A stretch of DNA of 33,522 nucleotides from Colivicinus sp963607765. GTDB taxonomy: Bacteria > Bacillota_I > Bacilli_A > Erysipelotrichales > Erysipelotrichaceae. Position 1 is the stretch's first letter. Each line of letters opens with the position of its first letter. The position numbers were made by a program, and so were the translations under genes. The notes under the pieces were generated by a model. That model was given only the letters and a program-made list of their open reading frames with translations, searched no databases and was not told the DNA's origin. Of the stretch, positions 1-7,468 are shown piece by piece. Location of the stretch: positions 1-33,522 of the forward strand of contig CAVDDT010000010.1 of assembly GCA_963607765.1 (NCBI GenBank). Direction: 5' to 3'.

Positions 1-423
1 ATACCAGCTAGATTCTCTAATAACTGTAAGAATCGTACCTTCAACCGGTTTCATGATGGCTTTATAAGCTACTCTAGTACCATTTTCAAATGCTTCAGCA
101 AGTTCTTCAGCATTAACTTCCTCTTTGCCTTCGATGCTTTGAGCAAAACCTCTAAAAATTTGCGAAGTGATAACACCGGAATTTCCTCTAGCTCCCATTA
201 GTAAGCCTTTAGAAAGAGCTTTAGCGACATCACCAATATTGTTAGAGAAACAACTGTTTGCTTCCTTAGCACCATTTGAAAATGTCATTGACATATTTGT
301 ACCAGTATCACCATCGGGAACTGGGAAGACATTTAATGCGTTTATTTCAGCTTGATAATTTTCAAGATTGGCAGCACCACTGCTGACCATTTCCTTAAAA
401 TCTTTACCATTTAAGACTTTCAT
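1..423 (-). CDS. fakA: FakA/YloV-like fatty acid kinase, N-terminal part (cut by window edge)
   Basis: Only the first 141 residues are present; the gene continues past the left edge. The visible part is a DhaL (DAK2) domain: the segment NVFPVPDGDTGTNM (about residues 31-44) holds the aspartates that bind Mg-ATP in this family, and GARGNSGVITSQIFRGF (about 77-93) is the next conserved block. Family knowledge: FakA/YloV phosphorylates fatty acids held by FakB proteins, feeding them into phospholipid synthesis, and acts in the cytoplasm. The ATG follows AAGGA with good spacing, one base after the stop of the Asp23-family gene, so the two are surely co-transcribed. The yloU-yloV pairing is also the Bacillus subtilis arrangement. 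The C-terminal domain cannot be checked here, so a plain DhaL protein remains possible but is less likely. Confidence 0.85.
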   Translation of the reverse strand, partial: MKVLNGKDFKEMVSSGAANLENYQAEINALNVFPVPDGDTGTNMSMTFSNGAKEANSCFSNNIGDVAKALSKGLLMGARGNSGVITSQIFRGFAQSIEGKEEVNAEELAEAFENGTRVAYKAIMKPVEGTILTVIRESSWY

Positions 424-424
424 T

Positions 425-781
425 TTAATTTTCCTTGATCCTTTCAACATGAATATTAACTTCATTTACATCCATGTTTATAGCTTGTTCAACAGTGTAT
501 TTAACACGCTTTTGAGCCTCTAATACAACTTCCGAAATCTTAATTCCAGCTGAAACAACAACATAGATATCAATTTTTAAATCATTATTTTTTCTTGTGA
601 TTACAACGCCCTTAGAATAGCTTTCTTTCTTAAGCAAGGCATTATAACTGTCTTTAACATAAGACTTAGAGATGACTCCAACGATTCCATAGCATTCACA
701 TACTGTACTGCCAGCAAGAGAAGCAATAGCTTCATCAGAAATCTTTATTTCTCCATAATTTGTTTTAGTATTTATAGGCAT
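425..781 (-). CDS. yloU: Asp23/Gls24 family protein (YloU-like)
   Basis: A 118-residue protein of the Asp23/Gls24 (DUF322) family. The start MPINTKTNYGEIKISDEAIASLAG and the later stretch of alternating hydrophobic residues (DLKIDIYVVVSAGIKISEVV, about residues 66-85) are typical of this alpha/beta family. I chose the ATG at 781 rather than the in-frame TTG 12 bases upstream, because GGAGGT sits just ahead of the ATG and the TTG would overlap that ribosome binding site. It is the first gene of a two-gene unit with the FakA-like kinase. The molecular role of YloU is not known; membrane- or envelope-associated roles are described for the wider Asp23 family. A good sigma-A-type promoter lies directly upstream. 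Confidence 0.85.
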   Translation of the reverse strand: MPINTKTNYGEIKISDEAIASLAGSTVCECYGIVGVISKSYVKDSYNALLKKESYSKGVVITRKNNDLKIDIYVVVSAGIKISEVVLEAQKRVKYTVEQAINMDVNEVNIHVERIKEN

Positions 782-803
782 TTTGACCTCCAATAACTAA
801 AAT

Positions 804-833
804 ATTATATCATCAAGAAAAATAATTAGACAA
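804..833 (-). promoter_or_regulatory. Promoter for the yloU-fakA unit
   Basis: On the minus strand, TTGTCT (828-833) and TATAAT (804-809) are separated by 18 bases, a near-consensus housekeeping promoter. The expected start of transcription is about 797, some 15 bases ahead of the chosen ATG, which leaves room for the GGAGGT site. Based on sequence pattern only. Confidence 0.6.
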
Positions 834-858
834 ATATGCTCCATTTTAAAACCAGCAT

Positions 859-883
859 TAAAAAAGCACCCTTGTTAGGATGC
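859..883 (-). terminator. Terminator of the ATP synthase operon
   Basis: Read on the minus strand, GCATCC (878-883) pairs with GGGTGC (866-871) around a six-base loop and is followed by a run of T (861-865). The atpC stop codon (875-877) lies inside the loop, so translation termination and the intrinsic terminator overlap. This separates the atp operon from yloU. Confidence 0.8.
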
Positions 884-1264
884 AATTTTAATTCTATTTA
901 AGGCTCTTTTCAAAGCTAATTCAGCTCTTTTCATATCCAAGTTTGGATCATTACTTTCAAGTCTTTTAATAGCTCTATCTTTAGAAGAATTAGCTCTATC
1001 TACATCGATATCATCTTTTGCCTCAATGGTATCAACTAAGATATTAGCTTTCCCTTTTTCAAAATAGAACATTCCTCCACTTATGGCATACATTTTATCT
1101 TCGCCATCTTCATTTGTTTCAATATGTCCTATATCTAACATAAAACATACAGGAACATGATGTTCTAAGATACCTCTTTCACCATCTTTACTAGTAATAT
1201 TTAAAAATGGAGTTTCAAATTCTTTGTATAAACCATCAGGAGTGATGATTTTAGCACTAATCAT
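875..1264 (-). CDS. atpC: ATP synthase F1 epsilon subunit
   Basis: A 129-residue epsilon subunit, the usual length. The N-terminal beta-sandwich is recognisable in MISAKIITPDGLYKEFETPF and the block GERGILEHHVPVCFMLDIG (about residues 28-46). A short helical hairpin ends the protein (about 90-129, rich in Arg/Lys and Ala). Epsilon links the gamma shaft to the c-ring and can inhibit ATP hydrolysis through its C-terminal helices. It is the last gene of the atp operon; its start overlaps the end of atpD by 8 bases and its stop codon lies in the operon terminator. Confidence 0.95.
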   Translation of the reverse strand: MISAKIITPDGLYKEFETPFLNITSKDGERGILEHHVPVCFMLDIGHIETNEDGEDKMYAISGGMFYFEKGKANILVDTIEAKDDIDVDRANSSKDRAIKRLESNDPNLDMKRAELALKRALNRIKIAS

Positions 1265-2657
1265 TAGCTAGTTCCTTAGCCTTTTCTCTTACTTCTTCAA
1301 TAGTACCAACAGACATGAATGCAAGTTCAGGCAAATCATCATACTTGCCTTCAAGAAGTTCTTTAAAGCTTCTTACAGTATCTTCAATCTTTACATACTT
1401 GCCTTCAAGACCAGAGAATTGAGTAGCAACAGAGAATGGTTGAGATAAGAAGTTTCTAGCTCTTCTAGCTCTATTAACAATAATCTTATCTTCTTCAGAC
1501 AATTCATCCATGCCTAAAATGGCAATGATATCTTGAAGTTCTTTATATCTTTGAAGTAATTCTTGTACACCTCTTGCAACTTTATAATGTTCTTCACCAA
1601 CAATTAGTGGATCAAGCATTCTACTTGTAGACTCTAGTGGATCTACAGCTGGATAGATACCTAATGCAGCGATTCCTCTATCTAGAACTGTTTTAGCATC
1701 CAGATGTGAGAAAGTTGTAGCAGGAGCTGGGTCAGTTAAGTCATCAGCAGGCACATAAATAGCTTGAACTGAAGTAATTGAACCATCCTTTGTAGAAGTG
1801 ATTCTTTCTTGTAATTGTCCCATTTCTGTAGCTAGAGTTGGTTGATAACCAACAGCTGAAGGCATTCTTCCTAATAAGGCAGAAACCTCTGAACCGGCTT
1901 GAGTAAATCTGAATATATTATCAATAAATAACAATACATCTTGTTTCTCTTGATCTCTAAAATATTCAGCCATTGTCAAGCCACTTAATGCAACCCTCAT
2001 TCTAGCTCCAGGTGGTTCATTCATTTGTCCATAAACAAGTACTGTCTTATCAAGAACTCCTGATTCTTTCATTTCAAAGTACATGTCGTTGCCTTCTCTT
2101 GTTCTTTCACCAACACCAGCAACAACACTTCGACCGCCATGTTCCATAGCGATATTATGAATTAATTCTTGCATTAATACGGTCTTGCCAACACCGGCAC
2201 CACCGAATAATCCAATCTTACCACCTCTTGCATAAGGACATAACAAGTCAATTACCTTAATACCTGTTTCAAGTATTTCAGCACTTGTTTGTTGTTGAGC
2301 AAAGGTTGGCGCAGTTCTATGAATTGGCATTGTTTTCTTAGCCTTAACTTCACCTAAATTATCAATAGGTTCGCCTAAGACATTAAACATTCTGCCCAAT
2401 ACTTCTTCACCTACTGGAACACTAATCGCACTACCAGTATCTATAGCCTTAGCACCACGTACTAAGCCATCTGTTGAGCCCATTGAAATTGTTCTAACAA
2501 CATCATCACCAATATGTTGAGCTACTTCAACAGTTAAATAAGTATTATCTCCTCTATCGATTTTAATCGCATTATGAAGATTTGGAAGTTGTTCCTTATC
2601 AAATCTAACGTCTATTACTGGTCCTATGATTTGTACTACTTTACCAATATTTTCCAT
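1257..2657 (-). CDS. atpD: ATP synthase F1 beta subunit (catalytic)
   Basis: A 466-residue catalytic beta subunit. The Walker A loop GGAGVGKT lies at 152-159, the catalytic-glutamate motif GERTREGND at 183-191, the Walker B region is VLLFIDNIFRFTQAG, and the DELSEED hinge that moves the gamma shaft is present as DELSEEDK. Nothing essential is missing. AGGAGA precedes the ATG with good spacing. Nine bases separate it from the end of atpG, and atpC overlaps its 3' end. It forms the alpha3-beta3 head in the cytoplasm and makes ATP from ADP and phosphate. Confidence 0.98.
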   Translation of the reverse strand: MENIGKVVQIIGPVIDVRFDKEQLPNLHNAIKIDRGDNTYLTVEVAQHIGDDVVRTISMGSTDGLVRGAKAIDTGSAISVPVGEEVLGRMFNVLGEPIDNLGEVKAKKTMPIHRTAPTFAQQQTSAEILETGIKVIDLLCPYARGGKIGLFGGAGVGKTVLMQELIHNIAMEHGGRSVVAGVGERTREGNDMYFEMKESGVLDKTVLVYGQMNEPPGARMRVALSGLTMAEYFRDQEKQDVLLFIDNIFRFTQAGSEVSALLGRMPSAVGYQPTLATEMGQLQERITSTKDGSITSVQAIYVPADDLTDPAPATTFSHLDAKTVLDRGIAALGIYPAVDPLESTSRMLDPLIVGEEHYKVARGVQELLQRYKELQDIIAILGMDELSEEDKIIVNRARRARNFLSQPFSVATQFSGLEGKYVKIEDTVRSFKELLEGKYDDLPELAFMSVGTIEEVREKAKELAND

Positions 2658-2666
2658 TGTCTTCTC

Positions 2667-3503
2667 CTATAGGGCATCAGCACCCGAAACGATTTCCGTT
2701 ATTTCTTGTGTGATAGCTGCCTGACGTGCTTGGTTATATGCAAGAGTTAGCTTATCTGTTAATTCAGTAGCGTTATCTGTTGCACTCTCCATTGCAAATC
2801 TTCTATTACCATGTTCACTTGTCTTAGACTCTAAAAACTTAGAATAAATTTGACTCTCAACCATCATTGGAATTAAGTCAACTAAAATTTCATCAGGACT
2901 AGGTTCAAATTCGATTTGTTTGTATTCTTTCTTATCAGATTTCTTTTCACCAGGAAGAATTGAACATTCTTTTGTTTTAAAGTTAATGTTATTAACAAAG
3001 CAAGTATAAATAACATTAATTGAACTTATCTTGTTTTGTTTATACATATCTAAAGCTGTATCCGCATACTTCTTGATAGTAGAATAATCAACACAGTCTG
3101 AACCAATTTGTTCATTTAAGATATTAAATCCATCACTTTTAACTTGACTATAGTATTTATTTCCAATAAAGAATACATAATCATCTTTTGAAACTTTTTC
3201 TAAGATCAATTTGTAAACATTTATGTTATAGCCACCACAAAGTCCCATATCACTAGTAAAGATGAAATAAGCTTTTTGTTTAGCATCCTTAGAAGTTAAA
3301 TAATCATTTTCACTAACAAGTTCACCAGACAACATACTAGAAACCATTTCTTCTATTGCATTAGCGTAAGTACGATTCTTTTCCATCATATTACGATTTT
3401 TAACAAGCTTAGAATTAGAAATAAGTTCCATAGCTCCAGTAATCTTCTTAGTTGAATTAATTGATTTGATACGTGATTTTATTGCTGACTTATTACCTGC
3501 CAT
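2667..3503 (-). CDS. atpG: ATP synthase F1 gamma subunit
   Basis: A 278-residue central-stalk subunit. The conserved N-terminal helix (KSAIKSRIKSINSTKKITGAM) and the C-terminal helix (MESATDNATELTDKLTLAYNQARQ region, about residues 238-260) form the coiled coil that rotates inside the alpha3-beta3 head. The middle Rossmann-like part contains FTSDMGLCGGYN. The gene lies between atpA and atpD in standard order; only two bases separate its start from the end of atpA. Confidence 0.95.
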   Translation of the reverse strand: MAGNKSAIKSRIKSINSTKKITGAMELISNSKLVKNRNMMEKNRTYANAIEEMVSSMLSGELVSENDYLTSKDAKQKAYFIFTSDMGLCGGYNINVYKLILEKVSKDDYVFFIGNKYYSQVKSDGFNILNEQIGSDCVDYSTIKKYADTALDMYKQNKISSINVIYTCFVNNINFKTKECSILPGEKKSDKKEYKQIEFEPSPDEILVDLIPMMVESQIYSKFLESKTSEHGNRRFAMESATDNATELTDKLTLAYNQARQAAITQEITEIVSGADAL

Positions 3504-3505
3504 AA

Positions 3506-5026
3506 TTAGCCACCATATACCTCAAGATAGTCTTTAGATATAGCATCTAAAGCATCCTTTAACTTAGCAGTTAATTCATCAGATAATACTTTCTTTTCTT
3601 CTATTTCATTTAGCAAATCACTATGTTTGTCCTTGATTTCCTTAAGCATATAAGACTCAAATTCACCAACTTTTTCAACTGAAATATCCTTTAAATAACC
3701 TTGTTTTGCACTAAACAAAGAAACCACTTGTTCAGACATAGTCAAAGGTGAATATTGAGCTTGTTTTAATAGCTCAGTTAATCTAGCACCCTTATCGATT
3801 GTAGCTTTAGTAGCAGCATCAAGGTCACTACCAAATTGTGCAAACGATAATAGTTCATGGTATTGAGCTAAATCTAGTTTTAATGAACTAGAAACAGACT
3901 TCATAGCTTTTGTTTGAGCAGCACTACCTACTCTACTTACAGATAAGCCAGAATCAACAGCTGGTCTAACACCTGAATTAAATAATTCTGTTTGTAAGAA
4001 AATTTGCCCATCTGTAATAGAAATTACATTAGTAGGAATATATGCTGAAATATCTCCTGCTTGCGTTTCAATAATAGGAAGTGCAGTCAAAGAACCGCCG
4101 CCCAATTCATCAGATAACTTAGCAGCTCTTTCCAAAAGTCTAGAATGTAAATAGAAGACATCACCAGGATAAGCTTCCCTTCCTGGAGGACGACGAAGTA
4201 GTAAAGACATTGTTCTATATGCCACCGCATGTTTACTTAAATCATCATAAACAATTAGAACATCTTTTCCTTGTTCCATCCACTCTTCACCAATAGCACA
4301 GCCTGCATATGGTGCGATATATTGTAGTGGAGCAAGTTCACTAGCACTAGCGTTTACTACTGTTGTATAAGACATTGCATCATGTTGTCTTAATTTTTCA
4401 ACAATTTGAGCAACGGTAGAATTCTTTTGACCTATAGCAACATAGATACAATTTACATTCTTGCCCTTTTGATTAATGATTGTATCAATAGCGATAGCTG
4501 TTTTACCAGTTTGTCTATCGCCAATAATCAATTCTCTTTGACCCTTTCCAATAGGAATCATAGAGTCAATAATTTTAAGTCCTGTCATTAAAGGTTGACA
4601 TACAGACTTACGAGTCATAACGCCAGGAGCAACTCTTTCAACTGGACGAGTCTTTTTAGCCTCAATAGGCTTTCCACCATCAATTGGTTGACCTAAAGCA
4701 TTCACGACTCTGCCAAGCATTTCATCGCCTACAGGAACTTCAACGATTCTGCCTGTTCTTTTTACCACATCATTTTCTTTGATATTAGTATCATCACCTA
4801 AAAGTACAGCACCAACGCTATCTTCCTCTAGGTTTAAAACCATTCCATATACACCGCCTGGAAACTCTAATAGTTCAGAAGACATAGCGTTTTCTAGGCC
4901 TTGGATGATTGCGATACCATCACCAATTTTAACGACAGTACCTACATCAAGAGCTTCAATATCTTGATTATAGTTTTCTATTTGTTTCTTAATAAGATTA
5001 CTAATTTCACTTGCTTTAAGCTCCAT
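3506..5026 (-). CDS. atpA: ATP synthase F1 alpha subunit
   Basis: A 506-residue non-catalytic alpha subunit with Walker A GDRQTGKT (about 169-176) and the expected nucleotide-binding and C-terminal helical domains. Two in-frame ATGs lie close together (5035 and 5026). I prefer 5026, giving MELKASEISN, because AAGGA is 8 bases ahead of it but directly abuts the upstream ATG. The start overlaps the last codons of atpH by 11 bases, a sign of translational coupling. The protein forms the regulatory half of the F1 nucleotide sites. Confidence 0.97.
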   Translation of the reverse strand: MELKASEISNLIKKQIENYNQDIEALDVGTVVKIGDGIAIIQGLENAMSSELLEFPGGVYGMVLNLEEDSVGAVLLGDDTNIKENDVVKRTGRIVEVPVGDEMLGRVVNALGQPIDGGKPIEAKKTRPVERVAPGVMTRKSVCQPLMTGLKIIDSMIPIGKGQRELIIGDRQTGKTAIAIDTIINQKGKNVNCIYVAIGQKNSTVAQIVEKLRQHDAMSYTTVVNASASELAPLQYIAPYAGCAIGEEWMEQGKDVLIVYDDLSKHAVAYRTMSLLLRRPPGREAYPGDVFYLHSRLLERAAKLSDELGGGSLTALPIIETQAGDISAYIPTNVISITDGQIFLQTELFNSGVRPAVDSGLSVSRVGSAAQTKAMKSVSSSLKLDLAQYHELLSFAQFGSDLDAATKATIDKGARLTELLKQAQYSPLTMSEQVVSLFSAKQGYLKDISVEKVGEFESYMLKEIKDKHSDLLNEIEEKKVLSDELTAKLKDALDAISKDYLEVYGG

Positions 5027-5561
5027 AGACACCATCCTTTCTCTTTAAAATTTCTTCCATATTCTTAATCCTCTGTTTCATCGTATTATCAATGACTTTA
5101 TCATCTAAAATAATACGGAAACCAGAAATTACAGACTTATTGATTTTAGGAATCAAGACCACTTTATAAGTTCCATCGCTTAAACTATTTTCAAGTTCTT
5201 CGATAGACTTTTCATCTAGGTCTCTCGCCGTTTCAATAATTCCTTCTTTAATCTTTAAACTATCGTTGCATAGCTTGTGAAATTCAACAAAAATTTCATC
5301 ATAATAAGCCATTCTATTTTTATCTACTAATAAGTTAAGAAAGTTTAATACATACTGATCCAAATTACTTTTAAAAATATTTTTAATTAGATTCTTTTTA
5401 TCTTCCTTAGAAACTTTATAGCTTTTAAAGAATTCTAAGCAATTAGCTTTGTCAAAGCATTCTTTAACAAAATCAATTTGTTCTTTATACAAAGCAACTT
5501 TGTTATGTTCGCTTGCCAAAGAAAAGAATCCTTCTGCGTATCTATTTGCTAAGACACTCAT
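5016..5561 (-). CDS. atpH: ATP synthase F1 delta subunit
   Basis: A 181-residue delta/OSCP subunit. The helical N-terminal domain begins VLANRYAEGFFSLASE, matching the family's conserved opening. The C-terminal part carries the characteristic stretch in which isoleucine and valine alternate with Lys/Asp (VISGFRIILDDKVIDNTMKQRI, about residues 145-166). Delta ties the peripheral b stalk to the top of F1. Its start overlaps the atpF stop by four bases (ATGA) and its end overlaps atpA. Confidence 0.93.
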   Translation of the reverse strand: MSVLANRYAEGFFSLASEHNKVALYKEQIDFVKECFDKANCLEFFKSYKVSKEDKKNLIKNIFKSNLDQYVLNFLNLLVDKNRMAYYDEIFVEFHKLCNDSLKIKEGIIETARDLDEKSIEELENSLSDGTYKVVLIPKINKSVISGFRIILDDKVIDNTMKQRIKNMEEILKRKDGVYGA

Positions 5562-6058
5562 TTATTTTCTCCAATGTATTCTTCAATAGCTTTCTTATCA
5601 TCTTCACTAGTAGACTTTTCATTTAATAGTTTACTTACAGCAGCAAGAGCAACATCAACCATTTCATCATGGATTTCTTTTTGAGCATCTTGCTTCTTTT
5701 GTTCTATTTCTTTACTAGCTTGATCTAATCTAGTACTAGCTTCTTGATTAGCTTTATTAATAATCTCCGTTTTAAGATCATTAGCTTCTTTTCTAGCACT
5801 TTCAACTATTTCACCAGATTTAGCACGAGCTTGTTCAAGCTTTTCCTTAGCTTTTTCAAGTTCTTGACTAGCCTCATCCTTAAGCTTTTGGCTAGTTTCA
5901 AGATCTTCGCTCATTTTTTGCTTTCTTTTAGCCAAGATTTCTCTAGCTGGCTTCCATAGCAACTTTTTGCATAACATAAAAAGCAAAAAAGTTGAGCAAA
6001 GCTGAACAAGCATTGTGATTAGATTGGGAAATAATACGCCTTGAATATCAAAAGTCAT
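5558..6058 (-). CDS. atpF: ATP synthase Fo b subunit
   Basis: A 166-residue b subunit: one N-terminal membrane helix (about residues 9-29, ITMLVQLCSTFLLFMLCKKLLW) with the typical WKP after it, then a long charged coiled coil (about 38-150) rich in Lys, Glu and Ala. Two copies form the peripheral stalk that stops F1 from turning with the rotor. Fifteen bases separate it from atpE; it overlaps atpH by four bases. Confidence 0.95.
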   Translation of the reverse strand: MTFDIQGVLFPNLITMLVQLCSTFLLFMLCKKLLWKPAREILAKRKQKMSEDLETSQKLKDEASQELEKAKEKLEQARAKSGEIVESARKEANDLKTEIINKANQEASTRLDQASKEIEQKKQDAQKEIHDEMVDVALAAVSKLLNEKSTSEDDKKAIEEYIGENK

Positions 6059-6073
6059 ATTACCCTATAATCC

Positions 6074-6298
6074 TTAGTAAACAAATATTAATAGTAAAGC
6101 AACCAATAGACCGTAAATAGCACAAGTTTCTGAAATGGCAGCACCAACGATAGCTTGAGATCTAATCTTATCTGAAGCATCAGGGTTCTTACCAATAGCT
6201 TCAACGGCCTTAGCACCTACGTTACCTTCACCAATAGCTGTTGAGAAACCAGTAAATACTGCGATTGCAGCTGCGATTGCAATTAATCCTCTTTCCAT
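6074..6298 (-). CDS. atpE: ATP synthase Fo c subunit with a two-carboxylate ion site
   Basis: A 74-residue hairpin of two membrane helices (about 5-28 and 47-72) joined by the polar loop GKNPDA. I chose the ATG at 6298 because AAGGAGG lies ahead of it; a longer in-frame extension would run into the end of atpB. The key helix-2 glutamate is E57 (AAISETCAIYG). Helix 1 has a second acid, E24, in AIGEGN, 33 residues earlier, at the position of Gln32 in the Na+-binding Ilyobacter c subunit; Ile55 and Thr58 occupy the other two ligand positions. A glutamate at both places is the two-carboxylate motif described for the Na+-driven Fusobacterium nucleatum rotor. Na+ coupling is therefore plausible but is inference from motif alone. 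The subunit forms the membrane rotor ring. Confidence 0.95.
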   Translation of the reverse strand: MERGLIAIAAAIAVFTGFSTAIGEGNVGAKAVEAIGKNPDASDKIRSQAIVGAAISETCAIYGLLVALLLIFVY

Positions 6299-6308
6299 AT
6301 AATCCTCC

Positions 6309-6998
6309 TTATTTTTCTGGCAATTCTTTTCCAATAAATATAATTGTTAAAGACGTAAATATAAACGTCTGCAACAAACTAGAAATTAAATCAAAATACG
6401 AGTGTAATATTGGGGCAACCAATACTCCCACAATATCGAAGCTTCCGATAAGTGGAATTAAGCTTGATACATAGCTCGTAAATGTATAGAACAATGTCAT
6501 GATGATAGAACCAGCCATGACATTAGCAAATAAACGCATTGACAATGAAATAATTGGTGAAATCTTACCAATAATATTCATAGGTAAAAACAAGAATATT
6601 GGTTCAAATAAACCACCGACATAAGATTTAATACCATTGTATTTAATACTGTTATATTCAACCATTGTAATAGTAATAATAGCCAAAGTTAATGTAACAG
6701 AGAAGTTTCCAGTTGGAACAGCTTGGTTACCAAATAGGCCTGATATTGAAGACAAGAAAATATATCCCCACAAATAGCCTACATAAGGTCCAAGGTATTC
6801 AAAGATGTGATCATTAACATCACTTCTAACAGAATTATCAACCATCTCAACAGCAGATAAAGCAAGTAACACTAATCCTTTTGGTTCATCATAAGGGTCA
6901 AATTTTACAAGAGCTCTATTTAAAATAACCAAAATAATAGCCAAGATGGCTGTGATAATTAAAATCGAAAATACATGTGCCTGAATAGTAATTGTCAT
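6309..6998 (-). CDS. atpB: ATP synthase Fo a subunit
   Basis: A 229-residue polytopic membrane protein with about six hydrophobic segments. The essential arginine is R155 in SLSMRLFANVMAGS, which faces the c-ring glutamate and separates the two ion half-channels. The following helices end in LLQTFIFTSLTIIF, the usual closing helix of the family. Its start overlaps the end of the AtpI-like gene by four bases (ATGA), and ten bases separate its stop from the atpE start. Confidence 0.95.
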   Translation of the reverse strand: MTITIQAHVFSILIITAILAIILVILNRALVKFDPYDEPKGLVLLALSAVEMVDNSVRSDVNDHIFEYLGPYVGYLWGYIFLSSISGLFGNQAVPTGNFSVTLTLAIITITMVEYNSIKYNGIKSYVGGLFEPIFLFLPMNIIGKISPIISLSMRLFANVMAGSIIMTLFYTFTSYVSSLIPLIGSFDIVGVLVAPILHSYFDLISSLLQTFIFTSLTIIFIGKELPEK

Positions 6999-7321
6999 TT
7001 TTTTACAAAAGCCTCAATAATTAATCTAGTTCTAAGAATCATTAGTCCGATAAAAACACCAATGTAACTCATAATATTTGGAATAAGAAAGCTAACCACA
7101 AGTGGAATAGCTAAGACAGCAATAGAAAATATGCTTCCTAACACTGCAAGTATGTTGTATGTTTCAAGTCCGTTATATCTTAACTCAATTAATTTAAAGT
7201 TCAAGATTGAAAACAAATACCCTACTATTATTCCAAGAGAAATCTTAGAATCAATGAATAAAAAAATTACACCTAAGATAACAGCTATAAGTAAATCTAA
7301 AAGGAATTCTTTTTTATTCAC
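6995..7321 (-). CDS. atpI: AtpI-like ATP synthase assembly protein
   Basis: A 108-residue membrane protein with four hydrophobic segments (about residues 7-25, 28-45, 56-80 and 83-100), first in the atp operon and overlapping atpB by four bases. Family knowledge: AtpI helps assemble the c-ring and may act in Mg2+ or ion handling at the membrane. Sequence conservation in this family is weak, so the call rests on position, size and topology. The only plausible start is GTG at 7321. No Shine-Dalgarno site precedes it, and an extended -10 promoter ends only seven bases upstream, suggesting a leaderless message. Confidence 0.75.
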   Translation of the reverse strand: MNKKEFLLDLLIAVILGVIFLFIDSKISLGIIVGYLFSILNFKLIELRYNGLETYNILAVLGSIFSIAVLAIPLVVSFLIPNIMSYIGVFIGLMILRTRLIIEAFVKK

Positions 7322-7328
7322 AACCGGT

Positions 7329-7337
7329 ATTATAGCA
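7329..7337 (-). promoter_or_regulatory. Extended -10 promoter of the atp operon
   Basis: Read on the minus strand the sequence is TGCTATAAT: a perfect TATAAT (7329-7334) preceded by the TGn extension. No convincing -35 box lies 16-18 bases upstream, which an extended -10 does not need. Seven bases separate the -10 from the GTG start of atpI, so transcription would begin at or within a base of the start codon. Confidence 0.65.
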
Positions 7338-7387
7338 TAAATTTTTGTAAATATTTTTAGGTCACATATGTATTTCTATCCTAAAAA

Positions 7388-7405
7388 TATACAAAATTTT
7401 GTATA
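7388..7405. promoter_or_regulatory. 18-bp perfect palindrome, candidate operator
   Basis: TATACAAAATTTTGTATA is perfectly self-complementary over 18 bases. It lies between the divergent atp and ppdK promoters, just upstream of the ppdK -35 region (about 47 bases before the expected ppdK start). It is too AT-rich to act as a terminator, so a dimeric repressor or activator site is the natural reading. It does not match the consensus sites I know for Rex, FNR or CcpA. Confidence 0.4.
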
Positions 7406-7408
7406 AAC

Positions 7409-7437
7409 TTTTTATCATAAGGAAAAGATGTTAAAAT
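7409..7437 (+). promoter_or_regulatory. Promoter of ppdK
   Basis: TAAAAT (7432-7437) preceded by TG and one base makes an extended -10. A weak -35-like TTTTTA (7409-7414) lies 17 bases upstream. Transcription would start near 7444, and a strong AAAAGGAG ribosome site (about 7454-7461) lies in the short leader. Confidence 0.5.
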
Positions 7438-7468
7438 TAAGTTAACATTTAAGAAAAGGAGAAATTTA

